The position numbers and the translations under genes are program-made. Shown one piece after another: positions 34,492-43,697 of a stretch of 64,000 nt of DNA. The stretch's first letter is position 1; each line of letters begins with the position of its first letter. Source of the DNA: Aquabacter sp040755535 (lineage in GTDB: Bacteria; Pseudomonadota; Alphaproteobacteria; Rhizobiales; Xanthobacteraceae); the NCBI GenBank assembly GCA_040755535.1, contig JBFMAV010000001.1, positions 62,001 through 126,000 on the forward strand, given 5' to 3'. Under the pieces are notes generated by a model. It worked only from the letters and a program-made list of their open reading frames with translations, searched no databases and was not told the origin of the DNA.

Positions 34492-34994
34492 GGTCGGACG
34501 CGCCTCCCCGCCCCGGATGCGGCGCCCTTGCGGTGGTGGTGCGCGAGGGGCGCGTCCTGCTGGTGCGGCGAGCGAATCCCCCGGATGCTGGCCTGTGGGG
34601 TTTTCCCGGAGGACGCATCGAATGGGGAGAGGCGGTCGCCGATGCCGCCATTCGGGAATTGCGGGAAGAGACAGGGGTGACAGCCACGCCCCTGGCCATT
34701 CTGAGCGTGCTGGATTCCCTTGATCGAGGATCCGACGGCACGCTCAGGCACCATTATCTGCTCGTCGCCGTGCTGTGCGCCTGGCGATGCGGCGAGGGCG
34801 AGGCGGCGGACGATGCGTTGGAGGTGGGCTGGTTCAGCGAGCAGGACATCAGCCACCTTGCGGCCGTCATGAGCGCCGGCGTCGCTGAAGTGGCCCGGGA
34901 TGCGCGGCGCCTTATGGTGCGGGATTCATCCCAGTCCATGGTCGGGGCCGGATTGCGCGTCGCAGGGCTGTCACCACCAAAAGCTATGGGCTAA
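34488..34994 (+). CDS. NUDIX hydrolase
   Basis: A 168-residue nucleotide-diphosphate hydrolase. The complete Nudix box is present at about residues 42-64: G-RIEWGEAVADAAIRELREETGV matches GX5EX7REUXEEXGU. The start overlaps the cyclase stop by four bases, so the two are translationally coupled. It may sanitise or recycle nucleotides; a link to c-di-GMP is suggested only by position. The last 30 residues are less conserved. Confidence 0.92.
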   Translation: MRSDAPPRPGCGALAVVVREGRVLLVRRANPPDAGLWGFPGGRIEWGEAVADAAIRELREETGVTATPLAILSVLDSLDRGSDGTLRHHYLLVAVLCAWRCGEGEAADDALEVGWFSEQDISHLAAVMSAGVAEVARDARRLMVRDSSQSMVGAGLRVAGLSPPKAMG

Positions 34995-35050
34995 CCTCCG
35001 TCTATCTCGCATCCGCGAGATGAACCGCCCGCCGCTCGAGGGGAGCTCCC

Positions 35051-35797
35051 ATGAAGATCGAAGACGTGCGTCGCACCGCCTATTCCATGCCGCTGACCAA
35101 CCCCGCTTACCCGCGTGGGCCCTACCGGTTCTTCGATCGCGAATTCATGATCATCACCTATCGGACCGACATCGAGGCGCTGCGCGCCGTGGTTCCGGAG
35201 CCGCTCGAAGTCTATGAGCCGCTGGTGAAGTACGAGTTCATCCGCATGCCGGATTCGACCGGGTTCGGCGACTACACCGAAACCGGGCAGGTCATTCCGG
35301 TGAAGTTCAACGGCGTGGAGGGCGGCTATGTCCACTCCATGTATCTGGATGACGAAGCCCCCATCGCCGGCGGCCGTGAGCTTTGGGGTTTCCCGAAGAA
35401 ATATGCCCACCCGAAGATGGAAGTCGAAAAGGACGTCCTGGTCGGGCGCCTGCATTATGGCAAGACGCTCTGCGCCGAAGCGTCCATGGGCTACAAGCAC
35501 GTCTCTGCGGATCATGAGACGGTCATGAAGGCGCTCCAGGCGCCGAACTTCATGATCAAGATCATCCCGCATGTGGATGCGACGCCGCGCATCTGCGAAC
35601 TCGTGCGCTATTATCTTGAGGACATCACGCTCAAGGAAGCCTGGGTCGGGCCGGGCGCCCTCGGCCTTTATCCGCATGTCATTTGCGATGTTGCGCGCCT
35701 GCCGGTGCTGGAAGTGGTTTCCGCGCTCCATCTGCGCGCCGACCTCACGCTCGGCATGGGCGAGGTCATGTTCGATTATCTCGCCGACAAGGCCTGA
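35051..35797 (+). CDS. adc: Acetoacetate decarboxylase
   Basis: Converts acetoacetate to acetone and CO2 through a Schiff base. It has 248 residues, close to the clostridial enzyme. GRELWGFPKKYAHP places the Schiff-base lysine at Lys116 with its activating neighbour Lys117. Active-site glutamates Glu62 and Glu77 are in KYEF and YTETG. The start is an ATG after GGGAGC. A patatin gene follows by 80 bases on the same strand. Together with the PHB depolymerase nearby this suggests a fate for acetoacetate released in PHB breakdown. Confidence 0.95.
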   Translation: MKIEDVRRTAYSMPLTNPAYPRGPYRFFDREFMIITYRTDIEALRAVVPEPLEVYEPLVKYEFIRMPDSTGFGDYTETGQVIPVKFNGVEGGYVHSMYLDDEAPIAGGRELWGFPKKYAHPKMEVEKDVLVGRLHYGKTLCAEASMGYKHVSADHETVMKALQAPNFMIKIIPHVDATPRICELVRYYLEDITLKEAWVGPGALGLYPHVICDVARLPVLEVVSALHLRADLTLGMGEVMFDYLADKA

Positions 35798-35877
35798 GGC
35801 GCCCAGGCGGCGCAGTGCGGCATTGCATGGCGCCGGTACGGGCGCCATGCTCGCTGCGGATGAAGGGGTGAGGGACG

Positions 35878-37029
35878 ATGAGCACGCTTCTGAGCGAGGT
35901 TCCAAACGATATCCGTGACGTGGTCTCCGATTATGAGCGCGTCGCCCTCGTGTTCCAGGGTGGTGGCGCGCTCGGCGCCTACCAGGCCGGCGTCTACGAG
36001 GCGCTCTCTCTGGCCGGCGCGGAGCCCAACTGGGTCTCCGGCGTCTCCATTGGCGCCATCAATTCGGCCATCATCGCCGGCAACACCCCGGAAAACCGTC
36101 TGCCCCGGCTACGGGAGTTCTGGAATACGGTCTCGGGTCGGAAATTCTGGGCCTTTACCCCGGAAGGCGACGCCTACCGGAGCATGCGCAACCAGATCTC
36201 CGCCTTTGCCACCATCAATCTGGGCCAGCCCGGCTTTTTCAAGCCGCGGTTTCCCAATCCCTGGATGATGCCCCGCGGCGCGGAAGGTGCCACCAGCTTC
36301 TACGACACGGCGCCCCTGCGGGACACGTTGCTGAAGCTCGTGGACTTCGACCTCATCAATAGCGGCCAGAAGCGATTCTCCGTCGGCGCGGTGAACGTGC
36401 GCACTGGAAACTTCGTCTATTTCGACAACTCCACCCACCGCATTGCCCCGGAACATATCATGGCGAGCGGCGCGTTGCCCCCCGCCTTTCCGGCGGTGCG
36501 GATCGACGGGGAATATTATTGGGACGGCGGCGTGGTCTCCAATACGCCCCTGCAATGGCTGCTCGACCAGCCCGACCATCCGAGCGCCCTGGTGTTTCAG
36601 GTGGATCTGTTCTCGGCGCGGGGCGAGCTGCCTCGAGACATGTTCGATGTCGTCGAGCGTCAGAAGGACATCGGCTATTCCAGCCGCACCCGGTCCGTGA
36701 CCGACTTCTTTCGGCGCGTCCAGGAATTGCGGACGCTGTTTGCGGAGGCACTCCAGCGAATACCCGAGCAGCTGCGCACCGAGGAGGATTGTCGGCTTCT
36801 GGAAGCCTATGACCGATCCGGCCCCGTCAATATCTGCCACCTGATTTATCAGGAAAAGAGCTGGGAGCGGGATTTCAAGGACTATGAGTTTTCGGGCACC
36901 TCCATGCGCGATCACTGGAAGTCCGGCTATGAGGACACACTGAAAACACTGCGGCGGCGTGAATTTCTCAAAAAGCCGGAAAAAAGCACGGCGGTTGTGG
37001 TGCACGACATCCACCGGGTGGAAGACTGA
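35878..37029 (+). CDS. Patatin-like phospholipase (DUF3734 subgroup)
   Basis: Lipid acyl hydrolase of 383 residues with a Ser-Asp dyad. The oxyanion loop GGGALGAYQAG is at 28-38, the nucleophile elbow GVSIG holds Ser57, and the catalytic aspartate is Asp216 in DGGVVSNTP. The C-terminal about 130 residues (RQKDIGYSSRTR onwards) match the DUF3734 extension of bacterial patatins. The start is an ATG 12 bases after GAAGGGG. In related genomes this type is found with PHB-cycle genes, in line with the upstream acetoacetate decarboxylase. Confidence 0.93.
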   Translation: MSTLLSEVPNDIRDVVSDYERVALVFQGGGALGAYQAGVYEALSLAGAEPNWVSGVSIGAINSAIIAGNTPENRLPRLREFWNTVSGRKFWAFTPEGDAYRSMRNQISAFATINLGQPGFFKPRFPNPWMMPRGAEGATSFYDTAPLRDTLLKLVDFDLINSGQKRFSVGAVNVRTGNFVYFDNSTHRIAPEHIMASGALPPAFPAVRIDGEYYWDGGVVSNTPLQWLLDQPDHPSALVFQVDLFSARGELPRDMFDVVERQKDIGYSSRTRSVTDFFRRVQELRTLFAEALQRIPEQLRTEEDCRLLEAYDRSGPVNICHLIYQEKSWERDFKDYEFSGTSMRDHWKSGYEDTLKTLRRREFLKKPEKSTAVVVHDIHRVED

Positions 37030-37041
37030 TCCCCGGGTCCT

Positions 37042-37788
37042 TCAGGTCAGGGTGCGGATCAGCGTGTTCGCGCCCAAGAGGGCCAAGGCACAGAAGAAGC
37101 CGGTGCGAAAGGTGTCCTGCGACACGGCAAGCCTCAACCGCCGGCCGATCTCCATGCCGATGAAGGAGGGCACGAGCGCGCCGAGGGACGCCAGTGCCAG
37201 ATAGCCATCGGTGAGCGCGGAAAAATCCAGGGACAGGGTGACGGCAAGCGCCAGGGTGGAGAGGGTGAAGGCCAGCCCCAACGATTGCACCAGGTCTTCG
37301 CGGTCCAAACCGAGCGATTGCAGATAGGGCGCCACCGGCATCACGGTGACGCCCGTGGTTCCGGTGAGGACGCCGGAGGCGAATCCGATCAGAGGCGAGA
37401 GCCAGGGTTCGGCGGCGATCGGCGTATGAAAATTCAGCCGCCCGAGGCCAAACAGGCCATACACGAGCAGCGTCGCGCCGAGCAGGGCGGGGGCGAGGTG
37501 CGAGTCGAGCCCGCCCAGGACCAGCGCGCCGGCCAGCGTTCCCAGGATGGCGAACAGGCCCAGACCCCAGAACCGCCTCAGGATGGGCAGGCGGCGCGGC
37601 CCGGTGGCGAATTGCAGAACATTCGTGAGGATGGCGGGCACGACGATGATGGCTGCGGCGTCGGCTGGCGCCATCAGCAGGCTCAGCAAGCCCATTCCCA
37701 GCGTCGGCAAGCCCATGCCTGACGCACCTTTGACGATGCCGGCCAGAACCAGGACGAGAAAGACGCCGAGAACAAGGGATACGGACAT
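37042..37788 (-). CDS. TauE/SafE-family anion exporter
   Basis: Inner-membrane permease of 248 residues with about eight hydrophobic spans, the TauE/SafE (formerly DUF81) family that moves sulfite, sulfonates or other small anions. It has the two-fold repeat typical of the family: GIVKGASGMGLPTLGMGLLS near the start and LIGFASGVLTGTTGVTVMPVAPYLQ in the second half. It is divergent from a LysR regulator, which probably controls it. Confidence 0.88.
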   Translation of the reverse strand: MSVSLVLGVFLVLVLAGIVKGASGMGLPTLGMGLLSLLMAPADAAAIIVVPAILTNVLQFATGPRRLPILRRFWGLGLFAILGTLAGALVLGGLDSHLAPALLGATLLVYGLFGLGRLNFHTPIAAEPWLSPLIGFASGVLTGTTGVTVMPVAPYLQSLGLDREDLVQSLGLAFTLSTLALAVTLSLDFSALTDGYLALASLGALVPSFIGMEIGRRLRLAVSQDTFRTGFFCALALLGANTLIRTLT

Positions 37789-37837
37789 GCCGTTACACTC
37801 GCCTTCGCCAGTCCCGTAGGCAATCTGGATTTTCCTG

Positions 37838-37868
37838 CACTATCCTTCGGCTTTGACGAAGGATAGTG
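37838..37868. promoter_or_regulatory. 11-base inverted repeat between tauE and lysR genes
   Basis: CACTATCCTTC (37838-37848) and GAAGGATAGTG (37858-37868) are a perfect inverted repeat with a 9-base spacer. It contains a T-N11-A core, the LysR-box pattern. The right arm also contains the GAAGG ribosome binding site of the lysR gene, so in that mRNA the hairpin would hide the site. Confidence 0.6.
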
Positions 37869-37871
37869 GCC

Positions 37872-38762
37872 ATGCGTTTCGATTTCACGGATCTGCGTCT
37901 GTTTCTCGCGGTCGTGGAGGCCGGCAGCATCACGGGGGGCGCGCGGCGGGCAAATCTGGCCCTCGCGTCCGCAAGTGCGCGCGTGCGTGCCCTGGAGGGG
38001 CAGGTGGGGGTGCCGCTTCTGGTGCGGGCCCGCGCCGGCGTCCGCCCGACGCCGGCGGGCGAGGCCTTCGGCCACCATGCGCGTCTGCTGGTGCAACAGG
38101 CCGAGCGCATGCGCGGGGAGCTGGATCGGTTCGGAAGCGGCCTGAAAGGCCATCTGCGGCTCTGGAGCAACACCGCCGCCTTGAGCGGGCGGCTGCCGAT
38201 GGATCTCGCGCGCTTCCTGGCGCGGCACCCGGAAGTCGACGCGGACCTGGAGGAACGGCCGAGCACGGCCATCGTGCGCGCCCTGCGCGAAGGCGTCATT
38301 CACCTCGGGGTGCTTTCCGAAGCGGTTGGCCTAACCGGCCTGGACAGGCGGCCCTATGGCGAGGACCGATTGATGGCGCTGCTGCCGGCGGGCCATCCCC
38401 TTGCGCGCGGCGAGGACCTGGCCTTCGCCGACCTCGCCAACGAGGCGTTCGTGGGGCTCGCCGCCGGCATCGCGCTCAACGACATGCTGACGAACGAGGC
38501 GGCGCGTCTCGGCCTCGCGCTCAAAATTCGCGTCCGCGTCACCAGCTTCGCGGCCCTGGGAGATATGGTGGCCGCCGGCGTCGGTGTGGGCGTGCTTCCG
38601 CTGACCGAGCGCCAGCGCCTGCCGGCGCATCTCACTATGGAGACCCGGCCCCTCGCCGATGCGTGGAGCCGCCGGAGGCTGGTCCTTGCCGTGCGCCAGG
38701 CGGACAGGCTGCCCGCCTTCGCGCGCGAGGCGCTGGACGCGCTCTCCATGAGCGAGGATTGA
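37872..38762 (+). CDS. LysR-family transcriptional regulator
   Basis: A 296-residue regulator with an N-terminal winged helix (RLFLAVVEAGSITGGARRANLALASASARVRALEGQ pattern) and a two-lobe effector domain from about residue 85. I chose ATG 37872; a GTG at 37866 is possible. It is divergent from the TauE exporter and overlaps its likely operator. The effector is unknown, perhaps an anion or sulfur metabolite. Confidence 0.92.
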   Translation: MRFDFTDLRLFLAVVEAGSITGGARRANLALASASARVRALEGQVGVPLLVRARAGVRPTPAGEAFGHHARLLVQQAERMRGELDRFGSGLKGHLRLWSNTAALSGRLPMDLARFLARHPEVDADLEERPSTAIVRALREGVIHLGVLSEAVGLTGLDRRPYGEDRLMALLPAGHPLARGEDLAFADLANEAFVGLAAGIALNDMLTNEAARLGLALKIRVRVTSFAALGDMVAAGVGVGVLPLTERQRLPAHLTMETRPLADAWSRRRLVLAVRQADRLPAFAREALDALSMSED

Positions 38763-38793
38763 GAGCGGCCGGCGATGCCTGCCGCTGGGTTTT

Positions 38794-39450
38794 TCAGAAC
38801 TCCACGTCGAGTTCTTCGAGTTCCTCGGGCTCCTCCTGGGCGCCGGCCATCCATTCCTGCATGAGGGGATGCGCCATGATGCGGCCGCGATAGGCATCGC
38901 AGGCGGCATCCAGAGGAACGCTATAGGTCGTGAAGCGGGAGCAGACGGGCGCATACATCGCGTCGGCGAGCGTGAAGGTCGGCCCCATCAGATAGGGCCC
39001 GCCATGGGCGGCGAAGCATCCGCGCCAGATGGCGAGGATCCGATCGATATCGGCCTGCGCGCCGGCCCACACCCGGAAGCCCGGATATTTGCCCTTGATG
39101 TTCATGGGCAGGGCGGAGCGCATATTGGCAAATCCGGAATGCATCTCGCCGGAAATGGAAAGACAGTGCGCGCGCATGGCCCGGTCGGGCGGCAGAAGCC
39201 CCGCCTCGGGGAAGAGCTCGTGCAGATAGGCCGCGATGGCGAGCGTGTCCCAGACGGTGACACCCTCATGCACCAGACGGGGCACGAGGAACGAGGGCGA
39301 GAGCAGAAGCAGCTCCGCCTTGGCCGCCGGATCGTCCACCGGCACCCGCTCCTCCTCGAAGGCCAGGCCCACCATCTTGCACAACAGCCAGCCGCGCAGC
39401 GACCAGGAGGAGTAATTCTTGCTGGAAATGGTGAGCGTGGTCATAGACAT
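38794..39450 (-). CDS. Glutathione S-transferase
   Basis: A 218-residue cytosolic GST-fold protein. The N-terminal thioredoxin-like domain starts TLTISSKNYSSWSLRGWLLCKMVG, with the serine-containing S-x-x-S-W-S-x-R pattern of a bacterial GST subgroup, and has the cis-proline VPRL and the glutathione-contacting WDTLAIAAYL. The helical domain follows. The C-terminus is acidic (EEPEELEELDVEF). Start choice between ATG 39450 and ATG 39444 is open. Confidence 0.88.
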   Translation of the reverse strand: MSMTTLTISSKNYSSWSLRGWLLCKMVGLAFEEERVPVDDPAAKAELLLLSPSFLVPRLVHEGVTVWDTLAIAAYLHELFPEAGLLPPDRAMRAHCLSISGEMHSGFANMRSALPMNIKGKYPGFRVWAGAQADIDRILAIWRGCFAAHGGPYLMGPTFTLADAMYAPVCSRFTTYSVPLDAACDAYRGRIMAHPLMQEWMAGAQEEPEELEELDVEF

Positions 39451-39790
39451 CACCGATTTTCGGAGCGGCGCTTCGTGATCTTAGCTGTTCCGTGTTGCAT
39501 TGCACCACCCCCCGATCCAATATCTTCTCCAGGGTGACGAGCGACGAGCGCGGGGAATGGCGCGAAAAATCCACGGCACCAATAAGTTAGCAGATCTCCG
39601 CATGCGGTGCAGCGGGGCGCGTCAATTTTTCGGCCGCGCCGGCCGCGCGATCGGGAGGGGCGCAGGCGGCCCCCTCGGCGCGCGAAAGCGTGGCATCGAC
39701 CTTCGTGCGAATCTCGGAGGCGTCCCGTTCTTGCGGCATGCTTTCGTCCTGTCCTTTCTCCACCGCGCCGCGTATCCGGCTTAGGGCAAC
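39451..39790. other. Divergent intergenic region GST / phaZ
   Basis: A 340-base gap holding two divergent promoters. TGCATTGCA occurs at 39496-39504 and is also the core of the dyad at 45013-45027. A 94-codon open frame at 39500-39784 has no family resemblance and I do not count it as a gene. Confidence 0.4.
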
Positions 39791-41008
39791 ATGATGTATC
39801 TCGCCTATCAGACCCAGGCCGACCTCATGGACCCCGTGCGTTTCGGGGCCAGGATGGCGAGGCGCATGCTCGACACGCCGCTCATGGCGGCCTTCTCCAA
39901 CCCCGGGCTGCGGCATCTCGCTGCGGCTTATGAAATGGTGGAGCGCGCGGGCCTCAGCCACGGCCGGCCGCCGTTCGGTATCGCCAGCACCATGGCCGGG
40001 AACCGGGAATTGGAGGTGACGGAGGAGTCCGTCTATCGCCTGCCCTTCGGCACGCTGCTCCACTTCAAGAAGGACGCGGACGTGCCCCAGCCGCGCGTCC
40101 TCGTGGTTGCGCCCATGTCGGGTCATTTCGCGACGCTGCTCGCGGGCACCGTGCGCACGCTCCTGACCGACCATGACGTCTTCATCACCGATTGGCACAA
40201 TGCGCGCGACGTCAGTCTCGAACATGGTCCGTTCGGATTCGACGATTATGTGGAGCACATCATCAAGTTCCTGGAATGGATGGGGCCTGGCGCCCATCTG
40301 GTCGCGGTCTGCCAGCCCTGCGTCCAGGCACTGGTGGCCGCTGCGGTCATGGCCCAGGAGGGAAATCCCGCCCAGCCGCGCAGCATGACGCTCATGGCGG
40401 GGCCGATTGACTGCCGCATCAATCCCACCAAGGTCAATGAACTCGCCCAGTCCAAGCCCATGTCCTGGTTCGAACGGAACCTGATTTCGAAAGTCCCCAT
40501 GGGCTTCGAGGGCGCGGGCCGGCGAGTCTATCCCGGATTCGTCCAGTTGTCGGCTTTCGTCTCCATGAATCTCGGCCGCCACATGAAGGCGCATTTCGAG
40601 CTTTATGAAAATCTGGCGAATGGTGAGATCGAGAAGGCGGAGACCGCCAAGGCCTTTTATGACGAATATTTCGCGGTCCTTGACCTCGCCGCCGAATTCT
40701 ACCTTGAGACCGTCCAGTATGTGTTTCAGGAATATCGCCTGCCCAAGGGCGAATTGACGTATCGCGGCAATCCCATCGATTTCGGCGCCATCCGCCGCAC
40801 CGCGTTGCTGACCGTCGAAGGGGAGCGGGATGACATCTGCTCGCTCGGCCAGACCGTGGCCGCGCAGGAGATCTGTTCGCGCCTGCGTCCCCATCGCAAG
40901 CGCCACCATATGCAGCCGGGAGTCGGACATTACGGCGTCTTCTCGGGCCGCAAATGGGCGGGCCAAGTCTATCCGCTGGTGAAGAACCACATCCTGGCAA
41001 GCGACTGA
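39791..41008 (+). CDS. phaZ: Intracellular polyhydroxybutyrate depolymerase
   Basis: Degrades native PHB granules in the cytoplasm. The 405-residue protein has the PhaZ layout: N-terminal MDPVRFGARMARRM, then an alpha/beta hydrolase core with VLVVAPMSGHFATLL. The nucleophile is a cysteine, Cys174 in VAVCQPCVQAL, as in the Ralstonia-type enzymes. The closing GHYGVFSGRKW carries the catalytic histidine. Two ATGs (39791, 39794) follow TAGGGC; I use the first. It is a single gene. The product 3-hydroxybutyrate feeds acetoacetate, for which a decarboxylase lies 4 kb away. Confidence 0.96.
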   Translation: MMYLAYQTQADLMDPVRFGARMARRMLDTPLMAAFSNPGLRHLAAAYEMVERAGLSHGRPPFGIASTMAGNRELEVTEESVYRLPFGTLLHFKKDADVPQPRVLVVAPMSGHFATLLAGTVRTLLTDHDVFITDWHNARDVSLEHGPFGFDDYVEHIIKFLEWMGPGAHLVAVCQPCVQALVAAAVMAQEGNPAQPRSMTLMAGPIDCRINPTKVNELAQSKPMSWFERNLISKVPMGFEGAGRRVYPGFVQLSAFVSMNLGRHMKAHFELYENLANGEIEKAETAKAFYDEYFAVLDLAAEFYLETVQYVFQEYRLPKGELTYRGNPIDFGAIRRTALLTVEGERDDICSLGQTVAAQEICSRLRPHRKRHHMQPGVGHYGVFSGRKWAGQVYPLVKNHILASD

Positions 41009-41102
41009 CGCGCCCCGGGCGCGCGAGCCTGTCACGTCAAGATCGACGCGCCGTGCCGAGGCCCGGCGACGTCGACCCCTTTGTCGGCAGTGAGTGGCTG
41101 CC

Positions 41103-41930
41103 TCACTTCGCCGGGGGAGGCGCGTCGGGGAGCGGGCGGGCGAAGTCCCGGTGCACCAGATAGAATTTGGCGGGATCGATGCTGGAGGTGCCCACCTCGT
41201 ACGGCTCGTCATTGGCGATGACGCCGCACACCACCAGCGAGACCACCAGGGTGGCGCCGAAGGTCATGACGGTGAGCAGGCGGATCTCGTTGGAATGCAC
41301 CACGGCGATGGCGAGGATCAGCAACAGGCCGAGGCTCAAGGTCTGATACAGCTTGGTATAGCTGACATGGTGGATGGCAATGTCGATCCGCTGCGTGCGG
41401 CTGACGAAGGCTTGGCGGATGAGGTCGTCGATCTCGAATTGCGCCAGCCCAATTTCGTCGGTCGCTTTGAAGAGTGCCACCTGCCGCATGATGTCGTACA
41501 GCAATTCCCGCGCGCGGATGCTGGCCGCATTATAGGGGTCGCTCATCATTTCCAGAACTGGCCATTCGTTTTTCAGAACGATCTCGCCATATTCCTTGAT
41601 GTCCGCCCGAATCTTGTCGCCGATGGGCGAGCCCATGCTCTCGGACAAGACCCAGATCTCGGAGAGGGCGCGGGCCTCCTCATTGACCGCCCGCAAGGCG
41701 GCGGACTCGTTGTCCCACACATCCGCCCCCAGAAAGGCTGCGGTCAGGCCGAAGATCGCCCCAAGCGGGCTGAAGACGGAGGCGGAGACGCCGGAAAAGG
41801 CCTTCGGCCATCGGGTCCGGACGCCGTAAACCGCGCCGATCACGATCAGCGCGTAGCTGACCATGAAGCCTGAAATGACGAGGACCTCTTGCCCCGATGG
41901 CAGGGACTCGACCCATTCAAGAAAGTGCAT
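41103..41930 (-). CDS. DUF4239 membrane protein
   Basis: A 275-residue membrane protein of the DUF4239 (bestrophin-like) group. The ATG at 41930 follows GGTGA. Two hydrophobic segments lie near the N-terminus (about 15-35 and 48-65) and two near the C-terminus (about 190-235), with a cytoplasmic helical region between them containing SEIWVLSESMG and RQAFVSRTQRIDIAIHHVS. The function is unknown; relatives are suspected channels. Confidence 0.8.
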   Translation of the reverse strand: MHFLEWVESLPSGQEVLVISGFMVSYALIVIGAVYGVRTRWPKAFSGVSASVFSPLGAIFGLTAAFLGADVWDNESAALRAVNEEARALSEIWVLSESMGSPIGDKIRADIKEYGEIVLKNEWPVLEMMSDPYNAASIRARELLYDIMRQVALFKATDEIGLAQFEIDDLIRQAFVSRTQRIDIAIHHVSYTKLYQTLSLGLLLILAIAVVHSNEIRLLTVMTFGATLVVSLVVCGVIANDEPYEVGTSSIDPAKFYLVHRDFARPLPDAPPPAK

Positions 41931-42210
41931 ATCGTCACCATGATACCTTTCGAGGCTGATTCTGGGAAATGTTCGTGAAGCTGATATGTCAGGACGCGCT
42001 TCGGGCCGGGATCGCGCCGCGCCTTGCGATTTCTTGCTTTGCGGGCCCGGCGGGGTGTTGACGCGGGTGACCCGCCTCATCATGGTGCCCGCGGCCACGC
42101 CAACGGTGGCCTGGAGATCCGCTCTCCAAAATCTTTGATAGGGGGCGGCGGGCCGGCGCGCGAGGCGCAGGCGGTCCAGCGCGTGCCCTAGCCGAGGAGT
42201 TTGACGCATC

Positions 42211-43641
42211 ATGACCCAATGGCCGGTTCACGCGACCATCGATGGCCCCATCGTAATGATCGGCTTCGGCTCGATCGGGCGCGGCACCCTGCCGCTGATC
42301 GAGCGCCATTTCGAATTCGACCGGTCGCGCTTCGTGGTCATCGATCCGGTGGATGATGACCGCAAGCTCCTCGATTCCCGGGGCCTGCGCTTCATCCAGT
42401 CCGAAGTCACCGCCGAGAATTATCGCGATCTGCTCACCCCTCTGCTGACCGCCGGCGGCGGGCGCGGCTTCTGCGTCAACCTCTCGGTGGACGTGTCCTC
42501 GGTGGCGGTCATGGAACTGTGCCGCGAACTCGGCTGCCTGTATGTCGACACGGTGATCGAGCCCTGGAAGGGCTTCTATTTCGACGATTCGAAGGGGCCG
42601 GAAGCGCGCTCCAACTATGCGCTGCGCGAAGGATTGCTGGATGCGCGCCGCCGCGCCCCCGGCGGGCCGACCGCCGTCTCCACCTGCGGCGCCAATCCCG
42701 GCATGGTGTCCTGGTTCGTGAAGCAGGCGCTGCTCAACATCGCCCACGACACCGGCCTTGATCGGCCCGAGCCGAAGTCCCGCGAGGAATGGGCGCAGTT
42801 CGCCCGCGCGCTGGGCGTGAAGGGCATCCATATCGCCGAGCGCGACACCCAGCGCGCCCGCGACCCCAAACCCCGGGACGTGTTCGTGAACACCTGGTCG
42901 GTGGAAGGGTTCGTGTCCGAGGGACTGCAGCCGGCGGAGCTGGGCTGGGGCACCCATGAAAAGGAATTGCCGCCGGACGGGCGGACCCATCAAGGCGGCT
43001 GCGGCGCCGCCATCTATCTCATGCGCCCCGGCGCGGATACCCGCGTGCGCACCTGGACGCCGACGCCCGGCCCGCAATTCGGCTTCCTCGTGACCCACAA
43101 CGAGGCGATCTCCATCGCCGACTATCTCACCGTGCGCGATGGCGACAAGGTGGTCTATCGGCCCACCTGCCATTATGCCTATCACCCCTCCAATGACGCT
43201 GTGCTCTCGCTGCACGAGATGTTCGGCGCCGGCGGGCGCATGCAGGGCGATTGGAAGATCCTGGACGAGCACGAGATCGTGGACGGGGTCGATGAACTGG
43301 GCGTGCTGATCTATGGCCACGCCAAGAACGCCTATTGGTACGGCTCGCAGCTCTCCATCGAGGAGACCCGAAAGCTCGCGCCCTATCAGAACGCCACCGG
43401 CCTCCAGGTGACCTCCGCCGTGCTCGCCGGCATGGTGTGGGCGCTGGAAAACCCCGAGGCGGGCATCGTCGAAGCGGACGAGATGGACTTCCGCCGCTGC
43501 CTGGAAGTGCAGCGTCCCTATCTCGGACCGGTGATCGGCACCTATACGGACTGGACGCCCCTTACCGAGCGCGTGCGTCTCTTCCCCGAGGAGCTGGATC
43601 TCGAGGATCCCTGGCAGTTCAAGAATATCATCGTGCGCTGA
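42211..43641 (+). CDS. hss: Homospermidine synthase
   Basis: NAD-dependent synthesis of homospermidine from putrescine (or from spermidine and putrescine), a polyamine typical of Hyphomicrobiales. The 476-residue length is normal. The Rossmann motif GFGSIGRGTLPL is at about residues 18-29. VDTVIEPWKGFYFDD, TCGANPGMVSWFVKQAL and THQGGCGAAIYLMRPGAD are long family-specific stretches. The gene is transcribed alone and ends at a strong terminator. It supports the taxonomic placement. Confidence 0.96.
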   Translation: MTQWPVHATIDGPIVMIGFGSIGRGTLPLIERHFEFDRSRFVVIDPVDDDRKLLDSRGLRFIQSEVTAENYRDLLTPLLTAGGGRGFCVNLSVDVSSVAVMELCRELGCLYVDTVIEPWKGFYFDDSKGPEARSNYALREGLLDARRRAPGGPTAVSTCGANPGMVSWFVKQALLNIAHDTGLDRPEPKSREEWAQFARALGVKGIHIAERDTQRARDPKPRDVFVNTWSVEGFVSEGLQPAELGWGTHEKELPPDGRTHQGGCGAAIYLMRPGADTRVRTWTPTPGPQFGFLVTHNEAISIADYLTVRDGDKVVYRPTCHYAYHPSNDAVLSLHEMFGAGGRMQGDWKILDEHEIVDGVDELGVLIYGHAKNAYWYGSQLSIEETRKLAPYQNATGLQVTSAVLAGMVWALENPEAGIVEADEMDFRRCLEVQRPYLGPVIGTYTDWTPLTERVRLFPEELDLEDPWQFKNIIVR

Positions 43642-43663
43642 GGCACATCGTTTCCGAACAAGG

Positions 43664-43697
43664 ACGCGGAGCGGGGCTTTCCCGCTCCGCGTTTTTT
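43664..43697. terminator. Intrinsic terminator, hss side, shared with the facing gene
   Basis: A 12-base stem, ACGCGGAGCGGG (43664-43675) against CCCGCTCCGCGT (43681-43692), with loop GCTTT and a T-run at 43692-43697. The stop codon (TAA) of the facing minus-strand hydrolase begins inside the T-run, so the structure separates two convergent genes. Confidence 0.9.

Noticed and set aside
39500..39784. A 94-codon frame in the GST/phaZ intergenic region
   Set aside because: No family resemblance and poor ribosome binding site; probably chance in GC-rich DNA.
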